From an uncultured Gardnerella sp. (lineage in GTDB: Bacteria > Actinomycetota > Actinomycetes > Actinomycetales > Bifidobacteriaceae), in contig CAMXWX010000002.1 in NCBI GenBank assembly GCA_947252975.1, positions 1 through 64,000 on the forward strand: a stretch of 64,000 nt of DNA, written 5' to 3'. This document shows, one piece after another, positions 17,683 to 25,896 of the stretch. Within the stretch, counting starts at the first letter, position 1, and every line of letters starts with the position of its first letter. The position numbers and the translations under genes were made by a program. The notes beneath the pieces are model-generated. The model was given only the letters and a program-made list of their open reading frames with translations. It was not told the DNA's origin and did no database searches.

Positions 17683-18376
17683 TTAACGCCGCCTTAATAA
17701 AAGCTTCCACTTTTACAGGATCCTTACATCTCAACGTATTTGCACGCTCGTCTTTGTAATTTGTAAGACTAAATGAGTCAACACCATACGGGTTAGTATC
17801 ATGAATCGCATCAGCAACGTTAGAAGCATCAAGGCCTCCAGCAATAATGCATTTAACAGATGTAGAGTCAATAATCTCCTTATCGATAGACCTATCGTGC
17901 TCAATTCCAGTTGCGCCTATGTCGTTAGCATCTGGCGATTTTGTGTCTATTAAAAAGAAGTCGGAAACTTTTTCATAATCTTTAACATATTGGAGAACTT
18001 TTTGCTCTTCTAAAGGAACGCCTTTAAGAACAGGTATAGCTTGCATAATAAGAAGCTCAGGAAACCTACTTTTTAACTCACCAACTTGTTCAGGAGTTAT
18101 ACCTTCTATGTTTCCAGATAAATGCAAAACATCTGGCATTGCTAAATTTAAGTCTTCACTAATTTCGTCTATATTCTCCGAACATGTTAAGCCAATTCTT
18201 ACGGCACCTGGTTGCACGCCATTAAAAATCTCTTTTGCTTGCGAGCAAGACAACTGACCTGGAGTATGTTGAATATGCCCATAGCTTACGCCAATATGCT
18301 TAGCGCCAAGACTTACAACCATACGCGCATCTTCCACAGTCCTGATTCCATAAATTTGTACAATAACGTCAGCCAT
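17675..18376 (-). CDS. TrpF-fold (phosphoribosylanthranilate isomerase-like) protein
   Basis: A 233-residue TIM barrel resembling TrpF: QIYGIRTVEDARMVVSLGA at the N-terminus replaces the KICG(I/L) motif, VLHLSGN parallels the QLHG strand, and IIAGGLDASNVADAI (about 187-201) and GVDSFSLTNYKDE match the phosphate-binding end of the barrel. The usual Cys in the first strand of TrpF is Tyr here. No trp genes are nearby. Flanked by ECF, kinase and nucleoside hydrolase genes, it probably acts on a phosphopentose derivative, not in tryptophan synthesis. Start at ATG 18376, six bases after AAAGGTG. Confidence 0.75.
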   Translation of the reverse strand: MADVIVQIYGIRTVEDARMVVSLGAKHIGVSYGHIQHTPGQLSCSQAKEIFNGVQPGAVRIGLTCSENIDEISEDLNLAMPDVLHLSGNIEGITPEQVGELKSRFPELLIMQAIPVLKGVPLEEQKVLQYVKDYEKVSDFFLIDTKSPDANDIGATGIEHDRSIDKEIIDSTSVKCIIAGGLDASNVADAIHDTNPYGVDSFSLTNYKDERANTLRCKDPVKVEAFIKAALNA

Positions 18377-18381
18377 ATTAT

Positions 18382-19185
18382 TCACCTTTCACTGTTAAAC
18401 AATTCAACAAACGCTGGCACAGTAAATGGAGTGCCATTCATACCAACTTTTTGCGCAACTCTTGTAATCGGTGGAGGAGTTACAAAAGATAATCGCAAGA
18501 TATCCGTTTGAGAAAACACCTTCTCTGCTGGCCCATCTAACAAAACTCTTCCAGACTGCATAACAATTATTCGACTAAAATTCTCCGTAACAAACTTCAT
18601 GTCATGCGATATTGTTATGCACAATTTTCCTTGAGATTGCAGCGTCTTTATAATCTTCTTAAGACGTAGATTTCCTAAAACATCTTGACCACATGTAGGC
18701 TCATCAAAAATAATGACTTTTGGATCCATCATAAGTATTGCGCCAATAGTGCAGAATTTTTTCTCTGTTAGAGATAGGTCAAAAGGATGGATATCTAACT
18801 TATTGTTAAGACCAACAAGATTTGACACTAATTCCATGCGTTCTTCGATTAATTTTGAATCCATTTTTATTTGTTCTGGACCAAACGAAAATTCTTTACG
18901 AACACTCTCTAAAAACAGCTGGCCATCTGGATTTTGGAATACATACCCAACTTCGCAAGCCCATTCAGAGGTATCTTTAGTATCAACATTTATCCCATCA
19001 ATTAAGACTTTGCCCGAAGTTGCTTTAAGAATACCGTTAAAATGCTTAACAAGCGTTGTTTTACCAGCGCCATTTTGACCAATTATTGCAACAGGCTCGT
19101 TGCCGCTAATGCTAAAAGAAACACCATCAAGCGCTTTGTGACCCGATTTATATTCGTGCACAAGATTGATAACATCTAACTTCAT
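18382..19185 (-). CDS. ECF transporter ATPase (second EcfA)
   Basis: A 267-residue ABC ATPase of an energy-coupling factor transporter. Walker A is GQNGAGKTT (about 36-44), Q-loop YVFQNPDGQLF, Walker B VIIFDEP and switch His in TISHD. The signature motif is unusual: SLTEKK stands where SGGQ(K/R)R is expected. In ECF complexes one EcfA often carries a weakened site, so this fits an asymmetric ATPase pair. The ATG overlaps the preceding EcfA stop (ATGA). Confidence 0.9.
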   Translation of the reverse strand: MKLDVINLVHEYKSGHKALDGVSFSISGNEPVAIIGQNGAGKTTLVKHFNGILKATSGKVLIDGINVDTKDTSEWACEVGYVFQNPDGQLFLESVRKEFSFGPEQIKMDSKLIEERMELVSNLVGLNNKLDIHPFDLSLTEKKFCTIGAILMMDPKVIIFDEPTCGQDVLGNLRLKKIIKTLQSQGKLCITISHDMKFVTENFSRIIVMQSGRVLLDGPAEKVFSQTDILRLSFVTPPPITRVAQKVGMNGTPFTVPAFVELFNSER

Positions 19186-20054
19186 GAGTTAACCTCACTT
19201 TTATTAGAACGCATGCTACTTTTAACAAAATCAACTGCCTGATTCTCGGTGATAGGAATTTTAGTCACATTTACTCCGCAATTAGCAATAGCAAAACCGA
19301 GCTTTACGTAATCTGGAGGTTCAATTCCGTGATTAGTAATATCTGGATTTGTAAATACTTCATAAGGCGATCCACTTGTAAAAACTTCGCCATTATCCAG
19401 TACCATAACAGTATCAGCGCACCTTGCAACGCGCTCCATATCGTGATCAACCATAATCACAGTTACGCCACTATTATTGAGACGTTTTACAATGTCAAAA
19501 ATCTCCTCGCTGCCAAGTGGATCAAGTTGTGTTGTACACTCATCTAAAACCAAAATCTTAGGTTCCATAATAAAAGTTGACCCAAATGCAACTCTTTGAA
19601 TCTGTCCACCCGAAAGCTCAAGAGGATTTCGGTCTAAAATATCACTTATACGCATTAATTCTGCAACTTGAATAACTTTTTCAGTCATCTCCTTACGAGC
19701 AACACCTTGATTACATAATCCATATGCAAGCTCTTCTGCAACAGTGCCCGAAGTGTAGCTAAGTTGATTAAACGGATTTTGAAATACTAGACCGATTGTT
19801 TTAGAAAGTTTAGCTACACTAGAAGAAGAAACATCATTGCCGTCAACAAACACTTTTCCACGCGATTTGCCAACAAAATAATGCGGTATTAAACCAACTA
19901 ATGCATTACATAATGTTGATTTACCAGATCCGTTAGCGCCTATGATACATAAAAAGCTTCCCTCTTTAACATCAAAGCTTATATGTTTTAATGCACTTTT
20001 CTTACTACCGCTGTATCTATATGAAAAATCTTTTACGGAGAGAATATTATTCAT
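19182..20054 (-). CDS. ECF transporter ATPase (first EcfA)
   Basis: A 290-residue ABC ATPase with all motifs intact: Walker A GANGSGKST, Q-loop LVFQNPFNQL, signature LSGGQIQR, Walker B ILVLDEC and switch His in VDHDMERVA. It pairs with the second EcfA and EcfT to power the substrate-binding S component. Both ends overlap their neighbours by four bases, so the ATPases and EcfT are translationally coupled. Confidence 0.93.
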   Translation of the reverse strand: MNNILSVKDFSYRYSGSKKSALKHISFDVKEGSFLCIIGANGSGKSTLCNALVGLIPHYFVGKSRGKVFVDGNDVSSSSVAKLSKTIGLVFQNPFNQLSYTSGTVAEELAYGLCNQGVARKEMTEKVIQVAELMRISDILDRNPLELSGGQIQRVAFGSTFIMEPKILVLDECTTQLDPLGSEEIFDIVKRLNNSGVTVIMVDHDMERVARCADTVMVLDNGEVFTSGSPYEVFTNPDITNHGIEPPDYVKLGFAIANCGVNVTKIPITENQAVDFVKSSMRSNKSEVNS

Positions 20055-20872
20055 TTTAGACCCCCATAATAAGGAATAATTCCAACATAGAAACAGGTAG
20101 ACAAGACTAAAGAGATAGCAAGAATTAGTAATAACATGTAAGTCAAAACTGAGTCATAAACTCTCCATTGGACTTCTACTATGCTTGTTCTTTTTACTCC
20201 ACTTACACCAAAGCCACGCGTTTCTAATGTCATTCCTCGCTCTTGAGCATCAGTCAAAGAGCTTAAAACAACAGGCCCAAGTAAAGGTATTAGCGCACGC
20301 AATCTGCCAATCGCACTTCCAGACATTTTTAACCCTCTAGCGCTTTGAGCCTGGCTAATAACAGACATTCGTCTTTGCATTTGCGGAACAACATTTAAGC
20401 TTGCTAAAACTAAGTAACCTATTTTTGCAGGAAGACCTATACCAGTTAAAGCAGCGACCATACTGCCTATATAAGTAGTTTTATTCATAATGTAAAAACT
20501 GCCCAAAAATACTAGAACAGTAACTACTACTCTTCCCGCATAAATCATTCCTTCGAGACCAAGTTTTGCAAATCCAAAATCCGCTATAAAGGTTTTATTA
20601 CTGGGACTATATAGCCCTTGTATAAACATAAGCATTAATGTCATTGGTATTCCAAAGCCAAACATAAGTTTTACATATGGAACAACAATCCTTGCAATAA
20701 TTGCTACAACAAAAAGAACTACAATAAATGCAATTCCTAGACAAGGATCTGGCCATGCCATAGATGAGATTCCTAAAGTAAAAATAGCAATTATTTTTGT
20801 TATAGGATTCAGCATAGAAACAGGATTATTATCGCAACGCTGCCATGTTAAACAACTTTTATTATCACTCAT
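20051..20872 (-). CDS. ECF transporter transmembrane component EcfT
   Basis: A 273-residue membrane protein with about five or six hydrophobic segments. The cytoplasmic coupling region holds the paired Ala-Arg-Gly type motifs of EcfT: QSARGLKMSG (about 178) and QERGMTLETRGFG (about 211). It connects the two ATPases with the S component. The gene is 91 bases downstream of the S-component gene and overlaps the first EcfA gene. Confidence 0.92.
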   Translation of the reverse strand: MSDNKSCLTWQRCDNNPVSMLNPITKIIAIFTLGISSMAWPDPCLGIAFIVVLFVVAIIARIVVPYVKLMFGFGIPMTLMLMFIQGLYSPSNKTFIADFGFAKLGLEGMIYAGRVVVTVLVFLGSFYIMNKTTYIGSMVAALTGIGLPAKIGYLVLASLNVVPQMQRRMSVISQAQSARGLKMSGSAIGRLRALIPLLGPVVLSSLTDAQERGMTLETRGFGVSGVKRTSIVEVQWRVYDSVLTYMLLLILAISLVLSTCFYVGIIPYYGGLK

Positions 20873-20963
20873 TGCAACATAACTCCCTCGTTAAACTTAT
20901 GAAACCATAAAACCATGAAGCTGATTCAAGATTGTTAAATCAGCTTCTTCGACAAAAAACTAA

Positions 20964-21623
20964 TTAATCAACAGAATCTTCATCATATTCATCTGATTCA
21001 TCAGAATTATCCGAATCATCTGAATTGCCTGCAGCATATTGACTTAAGAACCTCTTAGGCACCTTTTTAACAATAAAGTAGGCAACAGCAACAGCAATTC
21101 CCTTATCTAATAGGTTCTCAATAATTGATGATGAAAATACAGAAGCAAAAATATTTTTCATTGCTACAACAAGCGTTGCAGTAAGCACCGAGGTTCCATT
21201 AATGCCAGTTGCTCCACTAAAAACAAATACTGTTATAAGTGATGCAGAAACGGCGTTTACTAAGGTTACAACAACCCAAACAATTAGAACACCCCACCAC
21301 TTTTTGAATAAACCTGCCTTAACCATATAACCAACAACAAGACCACATAAAACGCTAACTACCGCATAAGGTAAATTAACTGGATTTGCCACCAATGCTA
21401 AAAATACATTTGTTAAGAACCCAGTTAAGGCAGCAACCCACGGTCCCGATAAGCAGGCAACTACCATAGTTCCAATCATATCTAGAAACAGAGGGAGCTT
21501 TAGCGTTGAGCACAGAGTGCCGCCAATAAGATTTATACCTACTGCAATAGGAATCAAAACTAACGATTTAGTTGAGAATTGATTCTTAATATTCTCAATA
21601 AATAATAGCTTCTTTGCCATCAT
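20964..21623 (-). CDS. ECF transporter substrate-binding S component, specificity unknown
   Basis: A 219-residue protein with about six hydrophobic segments. The block FLDMIGTMVVACLSGPWVAALTG (about 46-68) is typical of S components that bring in small molecules. The C-terminus is an acidic Asp/Ser/Glu tail (about 196-219). It does not match a riboflavin, biotin, thiamine or queuosine S component that I recognise. Operon partners point to a nucleoside or ribose-like substrate. It is first in the leftward operon; start at the first of two ATG codons after GAAGGGTGG. Confidence 0.85.
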   Translation of the reverse strand: MMAKKLLFIENIKNQFSTKSLVLIPIAVGINLIGGTLCSTLKLPLFLDMIGTMVVACLSGPWVAALTGFLTNVFLALVANPVNLPYAVVSVLCGLVVGYMVKAGLFKKWWGVLIVWVVVTLVNAVSASLITVFVFSGATGINGTSVLTATLVVAMKNIFASVFSSSIIENLLDKGIAVAVAYFIVKKVPKRFLSQYAAGNSDDSDNSDESDEYDEDSVD

Positions 21624-21700
21624 GCACCACCCTTCAACAAAATGTTGATAAGTCTTGCAAAGTTGTTAATTCTTTCAAAATTTCAACAAAACAACACTGT

Positions 21701-21729
21701 ATGAAAATTGTTTCCTAAACAGTTTTCAT
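21701..21729. promoter_or_regulatory. 13-bp inverted repeat, candidate LacI-family operator
   Basis: atgaaaattgttt (21701-21713) and aaacagttttcat (21717-21729) are inverted copies matching at 12 of 13 positions, three bases apart. The site lies between the divergent ECF operon and the LacI-PfkB gene, where an autoregulating LacI-type repressor would bind. A related core gtttctaaaac occurs at 15639-15649 before the HAD gene. Confidence 0.6.
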
Positions 21730-21817
21730 AATTCATCTTAGAATAATAAATACTTATTGTCAATAATGCACAGTTATGAATAAACTATATCTTTGAAGAC
21801 AAAAAAGAAGGAATCAA

Positions 21818-23710
21818 ATGAACATTAAAGACATAGCTCGATTATCCAAAGTTTCAGCATCAACTGTGTCAAAAATTGTTAACAGTAAAGATGATTCAAT
21901 CAGTTCTGAAACTCGCGAGCGCGTCTTATCTGTAATACGACAATATCACTACACTCCATATGCAAAAATATCGTCGCAATCAAAAACTTGGCATATTGCA
22001 GTAATTCTTAGATCTTCAATATCTTTTGACACAACTTTAGACGGAATAATACAAACAGCACAACAATCAGGCTATGGAACAGTAGTTTTCAATAGCTATT
22101 CAAACATAGAACAAGAAAGTAAAAATATAAGCGCGCTTAGCAAACACAAAATCGACGGTGTTATATGGGAGCCAGTAAGCAAAGAAAGCTTTAATAAATT
22201 AAAAGGAATTGAACACGAAATACCATGGCTAACTATTGGATCAATAGGAGGCGACGAATCACTATTATTGCCCTATTCAGATGCAGCATATAAACTGACG
22301 GAACAACTAATATCGCATGGTCACACATCAATAGGATGTTTAATGACAGATGGAAGAAGAACAAAAGATTTTCTTAACGGATTCAAATCATGCTTATTTG
22401 ACCATCACCTCGATTTTGACGAAAGCAGAATATTTTTTGACCTCAACGACAAGTTAGTAGAAAAAATAAGCGATCACTCTATTACTGCGCTCGTGTCTTC
22501 TCATTATAGAAAAGCTTTAGAATTTCAACAGTTAATGACTTCTCTAAATAGAAGCATTCCCGAGGACGTGTCACTCGTATCCATAAAAAACGACACAAAC
22601 GAACAGCCTATATTGGCAAAAAACTCTGAAATATCTACATATACAATCCGCAACGCTGATTTTGGGTCATACTTGTGCAGCAAGCTTATAGACGAAATAG
22701 AAAAAAGACATGAGTCAAAGACTTCTTTCGTTCAAGAATTCCATCTGGACAACACAAGAACTATAGGATCACCATCTCAGCTAAGAAAACAAAAGATAAC
22801 AATTATAGGATCTATTAACCTAGACACATGCCTATCTGTGCAAAATTTGCCAAGTAAAAATGAAAGCATTAATGTTCAAACTTCTAAAACTTATCCAAAC
22901 GGTAGCGCAATAAACCAAGCTATAGCAGTATCTAATCTTGGCCAACGTGTAACCCTAATAGGAAATGTTGGATACGACTTGGATGCAGACAAAATATATA
23001 AAACACTTTCACAATGGGCAATAGATTCATCTGGCGTAATACGCAAACATGAATCTCACACTGGAAAAGCGTACACATTAGTAGACGCTTGCGGAGATTC
23101 AATAACATCTGTAATATCTGGCGCAAATAGCACATTAAATCAATCAAACATACAAGATAGAGCTAATTTGTTTGAAAACACAGCATATTGCATAATTCAA
23201 TCAGATATACCTGTCGATGCAATAATATCTGCGTGCAAAATCGCTAAAAAAGCTGGTGCAAAAATCATATTCAATCATGTTTCATCCGAAAACATACCGA
23301 AAGAAATAATAGATAAAATAGATATTTTATTTACGAATATAGATAGTAAAAACACTGATCGAATTGAGGAAATAGCAAAAGAAAAATCCTCATCTTTTAT
23401 AAATAAAGGCGTAAAAACAGTAATTATAAATATGCTGCATAAAGGATACTTACTATCTGATTACAAAGAAGAAAAAATAGTAAATAGCAACGAACCCAAC
23501 ATCGAGAAGTATAGCAACTGCAGTGATGCTTTTGTATCAGCACTAGCAGCATATATGCTATATGGTTACACCACAAACCAAGCAGCAGAAATTGCGGCCT
23601 ACGCTGCAAATTATTCGAATTCTAGAGAAGAGATAACACCATCTTTTATAGACAAATATACTTTAGAAACAAGTATAACTATGCCTAAAAGCAGTTTGAT
23701 AAACCAGTAG
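21818..23710 (+). CDS. LacI-family repressor fused to a degenerate PfkB kinase domain
   Basis: A 630-residue two-part protein. Residues 1-50 are a LacI helix-turn-helix (NIKDIARLSKVSASTVSKIVN), followed by a periplasmic-binding-protein-like sensor to about 320. From about 327 (ITIIGSINLDTCLSVQNLP) it is PfkB-like. Here the GG-xxN substrate motif reads NGSAINQAIA, and the catalytic GAGD motif is NCSDAF, keeping Asp but losing the anion-hole glycines. The kinase part is therefore probably a ligand sensor rather than an enzyme. AAGGA precedes the ATG. It is divergent from the operon encoding an intact PfkB kinase and is its likely regulator. Confidence 0.88.
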   Translation: MNIKDIARLSKVSASTVSKIVNSKDDSISSETRERVLSVIRQYHYTPYAKISSQSKTWHIAVILRSSISFDTTLDGIIQTAQQSGYGTVVFNSYSNIEQESKNISALSKHKIDGVIWEPVSKESFNKLKGIEHEIPWLTIGSIGGDESLLLPYSDAAYKLTEQLISHGHTSIGCLMTDGRRTKDFLNGFKSCLFDHHLDFDESRIFFDLNDKLVEKISDHSITALVSSHYRKALEFQQLMTSLNRSIPEDVSLVSIKNDTNEQPILAKNSEISTYTIRNADFGSYLCSKLIDEIEKRHESKTSFVQEFHLDNTRTIGSPSQLRKQKITIIGSINLDTCLSVQNLPSKNESINVQTSKTYPNGSAINQAIAVSNLGQRVTLIGNVGYDLDADKIYKTLSQWAIDSSGVIRKHESHTGKAYTLVDACGDSITSVISGANSTLNQSNIQDRANLFENTAYCIIQSDIPVDAIISACKIAKKAGAKIIFNHVSSENIPKEIIDKIDILFTNIDSKNTDRIEEIAKEKSSSFINKGVKTVIINMLHKGYLLSDYKEEKIVNSNEPNIEKYSNCSDAFVSALAAYMLYGYTTNQAAEIAAYAANYSNSREEITPSFIDKYTLETSITMPKSSLINQ

Positions 23711-23767
23711 ACGCTTTTTGTAGCTATAATCAGCGCGAGAAGCCACAAACACCGTAGTGCAATTGTA

Positions 23768-23814
23768 GTAGTGCGATTGTGCTGAATTTCGGTTTTTTGA
23801 TGCAAACACACTAC
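23768..23814. repeat. Palindromic intergenic repeat, copy B
   Basis: Same family as 11743-11793: left arm gtagtgcgattgtgc, inner ctgaatttcgg, right arm tgcaaacacactac. An extra half arm (gtagtgc) sits just upstream at about 23754. The linked motif ttgtagctataatcagcg lies at about 23718-23735. Confidence 0.75.
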
Positions 23815-23831
23815 ATTAGACTGGAAAACAA

Positions 23832-23861
23832 AAAGGCTTGTTAGAAACCTAACAAGCCTTT
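23832..23861. terminator. Intrinsic terminator after the LacI-PfkB gene
   Basis: A perfect 13-bp stem (aaaggcttgttag / ctaacaagccttt) with loop aaac, followed by T/A-rich sequence. Positions 23862-24089 beyond it show no gene or clear signal. Confidence 0.8.
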
Positions 23862-24089
23862 AATACTAAAGAACAGAATCCCGTCCCTAGCGGAAAACCA
23901 TCTCTAGCAACAAGCATTAAGCACCTGCAAGCAGAATAAAGAACCTACACGGTAAGAAAAGGAAATTTCGGCAAACCGAGCAAACTCTAAACCCCACGTG
24001 CAAGCTGCAGCACGCAAAACACGCGCCGCCGCCTAACGCAAGCCTATTTTTTACACGCGCACCAGCGAACACCAGTGCGCGCGCAATGC

Positions 24090-25241
24090 TTAGTGACGAG
24101 CCTTGCGAACAGCAGCACCCATGCCAGCAAGCATAGTGGCAGCCAAAGCAGTCAAAGTTACGCCAACACCAGTACCAGTGTGGGTGTTACCGCGCTTGTC
24201 CTTGTCCTTCTTGTTCTCAACCTCAGTCTTAGCACCAGCCTTACCAGCAGCACCGTTTGCGCCAGCAGCTGGAGCACCTGGCTTACCTGGCTGGCCAGCT
24301 GGAGCACCAGGAGCAACGAATGGATCAGAAGAGCCTACAAAACCAACACCATACTGGAAGTCACTACGAAGCAACTTAGCAGTCTCTGGAGCAACAAAAC
24401 CAAGAACCAAAGACTCCTTATGATTCTTAGCATCACCATACGCTTTCTCGTAAGCTCCGAAAGCCACATCATACTTGCCGAAAGCCTCATCATACTTGCC
24501 CTTGGCGTCGCTAACCTTGCCCTCAAGCTTAGATACAGCAGCGTCAGCATCTTCCTTAGCCTTCTGCAAGCGACCAAGTGTAGCCGCATCACGCTTAGAC
24601 ATATCATCGGAATGCTCATTCTGGAAATCAGTATAAGCCTTCAAAGCAGCAGAAGCCTTAGCCTTAGCAGCCTTCAACTCACCGTCAAGCTTGTTAGCCT
24701 TAGCAAAAGCGTCGCGAACGCTCTTATCGGCAGCCTGAAGCTTAGTAGACGCAGCCTGCAAAGCAGCAGTGTAATCAGCATCAGATGGATCCTCAGCCTT
24801 TGGAGTATTAGCATCCTTCTCCAAGGAAGCAAGATACTGAGCATGGAGTTCCTTTACCTTGGTATCCTGAGCAGCGTAATCCGCGACCTTCTTATTGTAC
24901 GCAGCCAAGTCTTCTGTATACTTCTTAGCTTTATTGTACAGATCCATATTAACGTCAGTTTTTTTGTCTGGGTTAAGAACGTCAACACCATCCACAGTCT
25001 TAATGTAATCGCCAATACCAGCATCTGTTGGCTTAGTTGGCTTATCCTTATCTGCAGGCTTGGTCATGCCCTCAAGCGTCTTAGCGGCGTCATCATACTG
25101 CTTCTTCAAATCAGCAGTCGTTGGAGTCTTTACAGCTTCAGGAGCCTTAGCTTCAGCAGCGAATGCTGGGGTTGCCATTGCGAAGCCGGCAAGCAAAGTT
25201 GCGCCAGCAGCGAAAGCGGCGATAGCCTTCTTATTCATCAT
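24090..25241 (-). CDS. Secreted coiled-coil surface protein with sortase-like C-terminus
   Basis: A 383-residue protein. The signal peptide MMNKKAIAAFAAGATLLAGF ends at an ATPAFA-A cleavage site (about residue 30). The mature part is Ala/Lys/Asp/Glu-rich and largely alpha-helical with long coiled-coil character (about 40-285), then a Pro/Gly/Ala-rich spacer (about 310-345). The C-terminus has GNTHTGTG, a degenerate LPxTG-like motif, a hydrophobic segment and a basic RKARH tail, as in wall-anchored proteins. I choose the ATG at 25241, after AAAGGA, since it starts the signal peptide. Its promoter contains a homopolymeric C tract. Function unknown; adhesion is a guess. Confidence 0.82.
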   Translation of the reverse strand: MMNKKAIAAFAAGATLLAGFAMATPAFAAEAKAPEAVKTPTTADLKKQYDDAAKTLEGMTKPADKDKPTKPTDAGIGDYIKTVDGVDVLNPDKKTDVNMDLYNKAKKYTEDLAAYNKKVADYAAQDTKVKELHAQYLASLEKDANTPKAEDPSDADYTAALQAASTKLQAADKSVRDAFAKANKLDGELKAAKAKASAALKAYTDFQNEHSDDMSKRDAATLGRLQKAKEDADAAVSKLEGKVSDAKGKYDEAFGKYDVAFGAYEKAYGDAKNHKESLVLGFVAPETAKLLRSDFQYGVGFVGSSDPFVAPGAPAGQPGKPGAPAAGANGAAGKAGAKTEVENKKDKDKRGNTHTGTGVGVTLTALAATMLAGMGAAVRKARH

Positions 25242-25354
25242 TTTAATTTCCTTTCTTCTTCTCCTATGCGTTAGGGGCGCATAGAAAAATTTGCTCCACA
25301 ATCCAAAACGAATCGTGGCACACAGCCAAACTAGGTGCGGCCATGTTTGCTATT

Positions 25355-25386
25355 AACATACCCCCCCCCCTGTTTGAAAAAGTCAA
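25355..25386 (-). promoter_or_regulatory. Promoter with poly-G(10) in the -35/-10 spacer
   Basis: On the minus strand TTGACT (25381-25386) is followed by ten bases, ten G (C on the plus strand, 25361-25370), then TATGTT (25355-25360). The spacer is 20 bases here; loss of three G would give the optimal 17. It is about 115 bases upstream of the secreted coiled-coil protein. Confidence 0.65.
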
Positions 25387-25672
25387 GCCCCAGCCACACA
25401 TGCTAAACCGAAAAAAATGATGTTACACACAAACTAATCCACAATAAAGCCACACTCGCCGTAAAATTTGTGGATAAACAACGCTTAAACCGTAAAAATA
25501 CGCATTTCAAGGTTTTTGAAGAATTTTCCCAGGTTTTTTTAAGGAAAGCTTTTCGCGCGTGTCGCACTATAAAAAACTGAGAATGATGCTGGTTTATCGT
25601 TAGCGCGGCCTAAGCGAGAAGGCAAGTCATGTAGTAAATCAAATGCAAACACACTACAGTTTTGTGTGTTTA

Positions 25673-25723
25673 TGTAGTGCGTTTGTATCAAAAAACACCG
25701 AAATTCGGCACAAACACACTACA
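25673..25723. repeat. 51-bp palindromic intergenic repeat, copy C (inverted)
   Basis: Same family as 11743-11793 but in opposite orientation: tgtagtgcgtttgta at the left, gcacaaacacactaca at the right, inner ccgaaattcgg. An extra right arm (tgcaaacacactaca, 25644-25658) lies just upstream. Confidence 0.75.
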
Positions 25724-25811
25724 AGGAAAGTAATCGTTCGCGCAGATTAGCTGCGCTCACGTCTTCTACGCTAAGCGGCTCAGCGCTCCGGTCATAATTT
25801 ATTGCAGTAAG

Positions 25812-25896
25812 TATGTTATTTTGTGCTTGATTTTGAGCTTGCTGAAATCTATGGGTACAGTACAAGAGAGTTCAATCAGCAAGTAAAAATAACATA
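25812..25896. repeat. Nested inverted repeat, 85 bases
   Basis: An outer perfect 11-bp stem (tatgttatttt 25812-25822 / aaaataacata 25886-25896) and an inner perfect 7-bp stem (cttgctg 25838-25844 / cagcaag 25877-25883). It could be a small mobile remnant or a structured RNA. Confidence 0.6.

Noticed and set aside
16659-18376. Tryptophan biosynthesis role for the TrpF-like gene
   Set aside because: No other trp gene is near, the first-strand Cys is absent, and it is coupled to transport and kinase genes.
20873-21817. Vitamin riboswitch upstream of the ECF operon
   Set aside because: No THI, FMN, cobalamin or preQ1 blocks are visible in the spacers; only the LacI-type inverted repeat stands out.
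24003-24090. GC-rich hairpin (cgcgcac/gtgcgcg) near 24055-24080 as terminator of the coiled-coil gene
   Set aside because: On the minus strand it is followed by A rather than T, so it does not form an intrinsic terminator in the right direction.
24075-25274. Long plus-strand ORF (399 codons) opposite the secreted protein
   Set aside because: Its Ser/Leu-rich product mirrors the Ala/Lys-rich codons of the real gene, which has a signal peptide and ribosome site.
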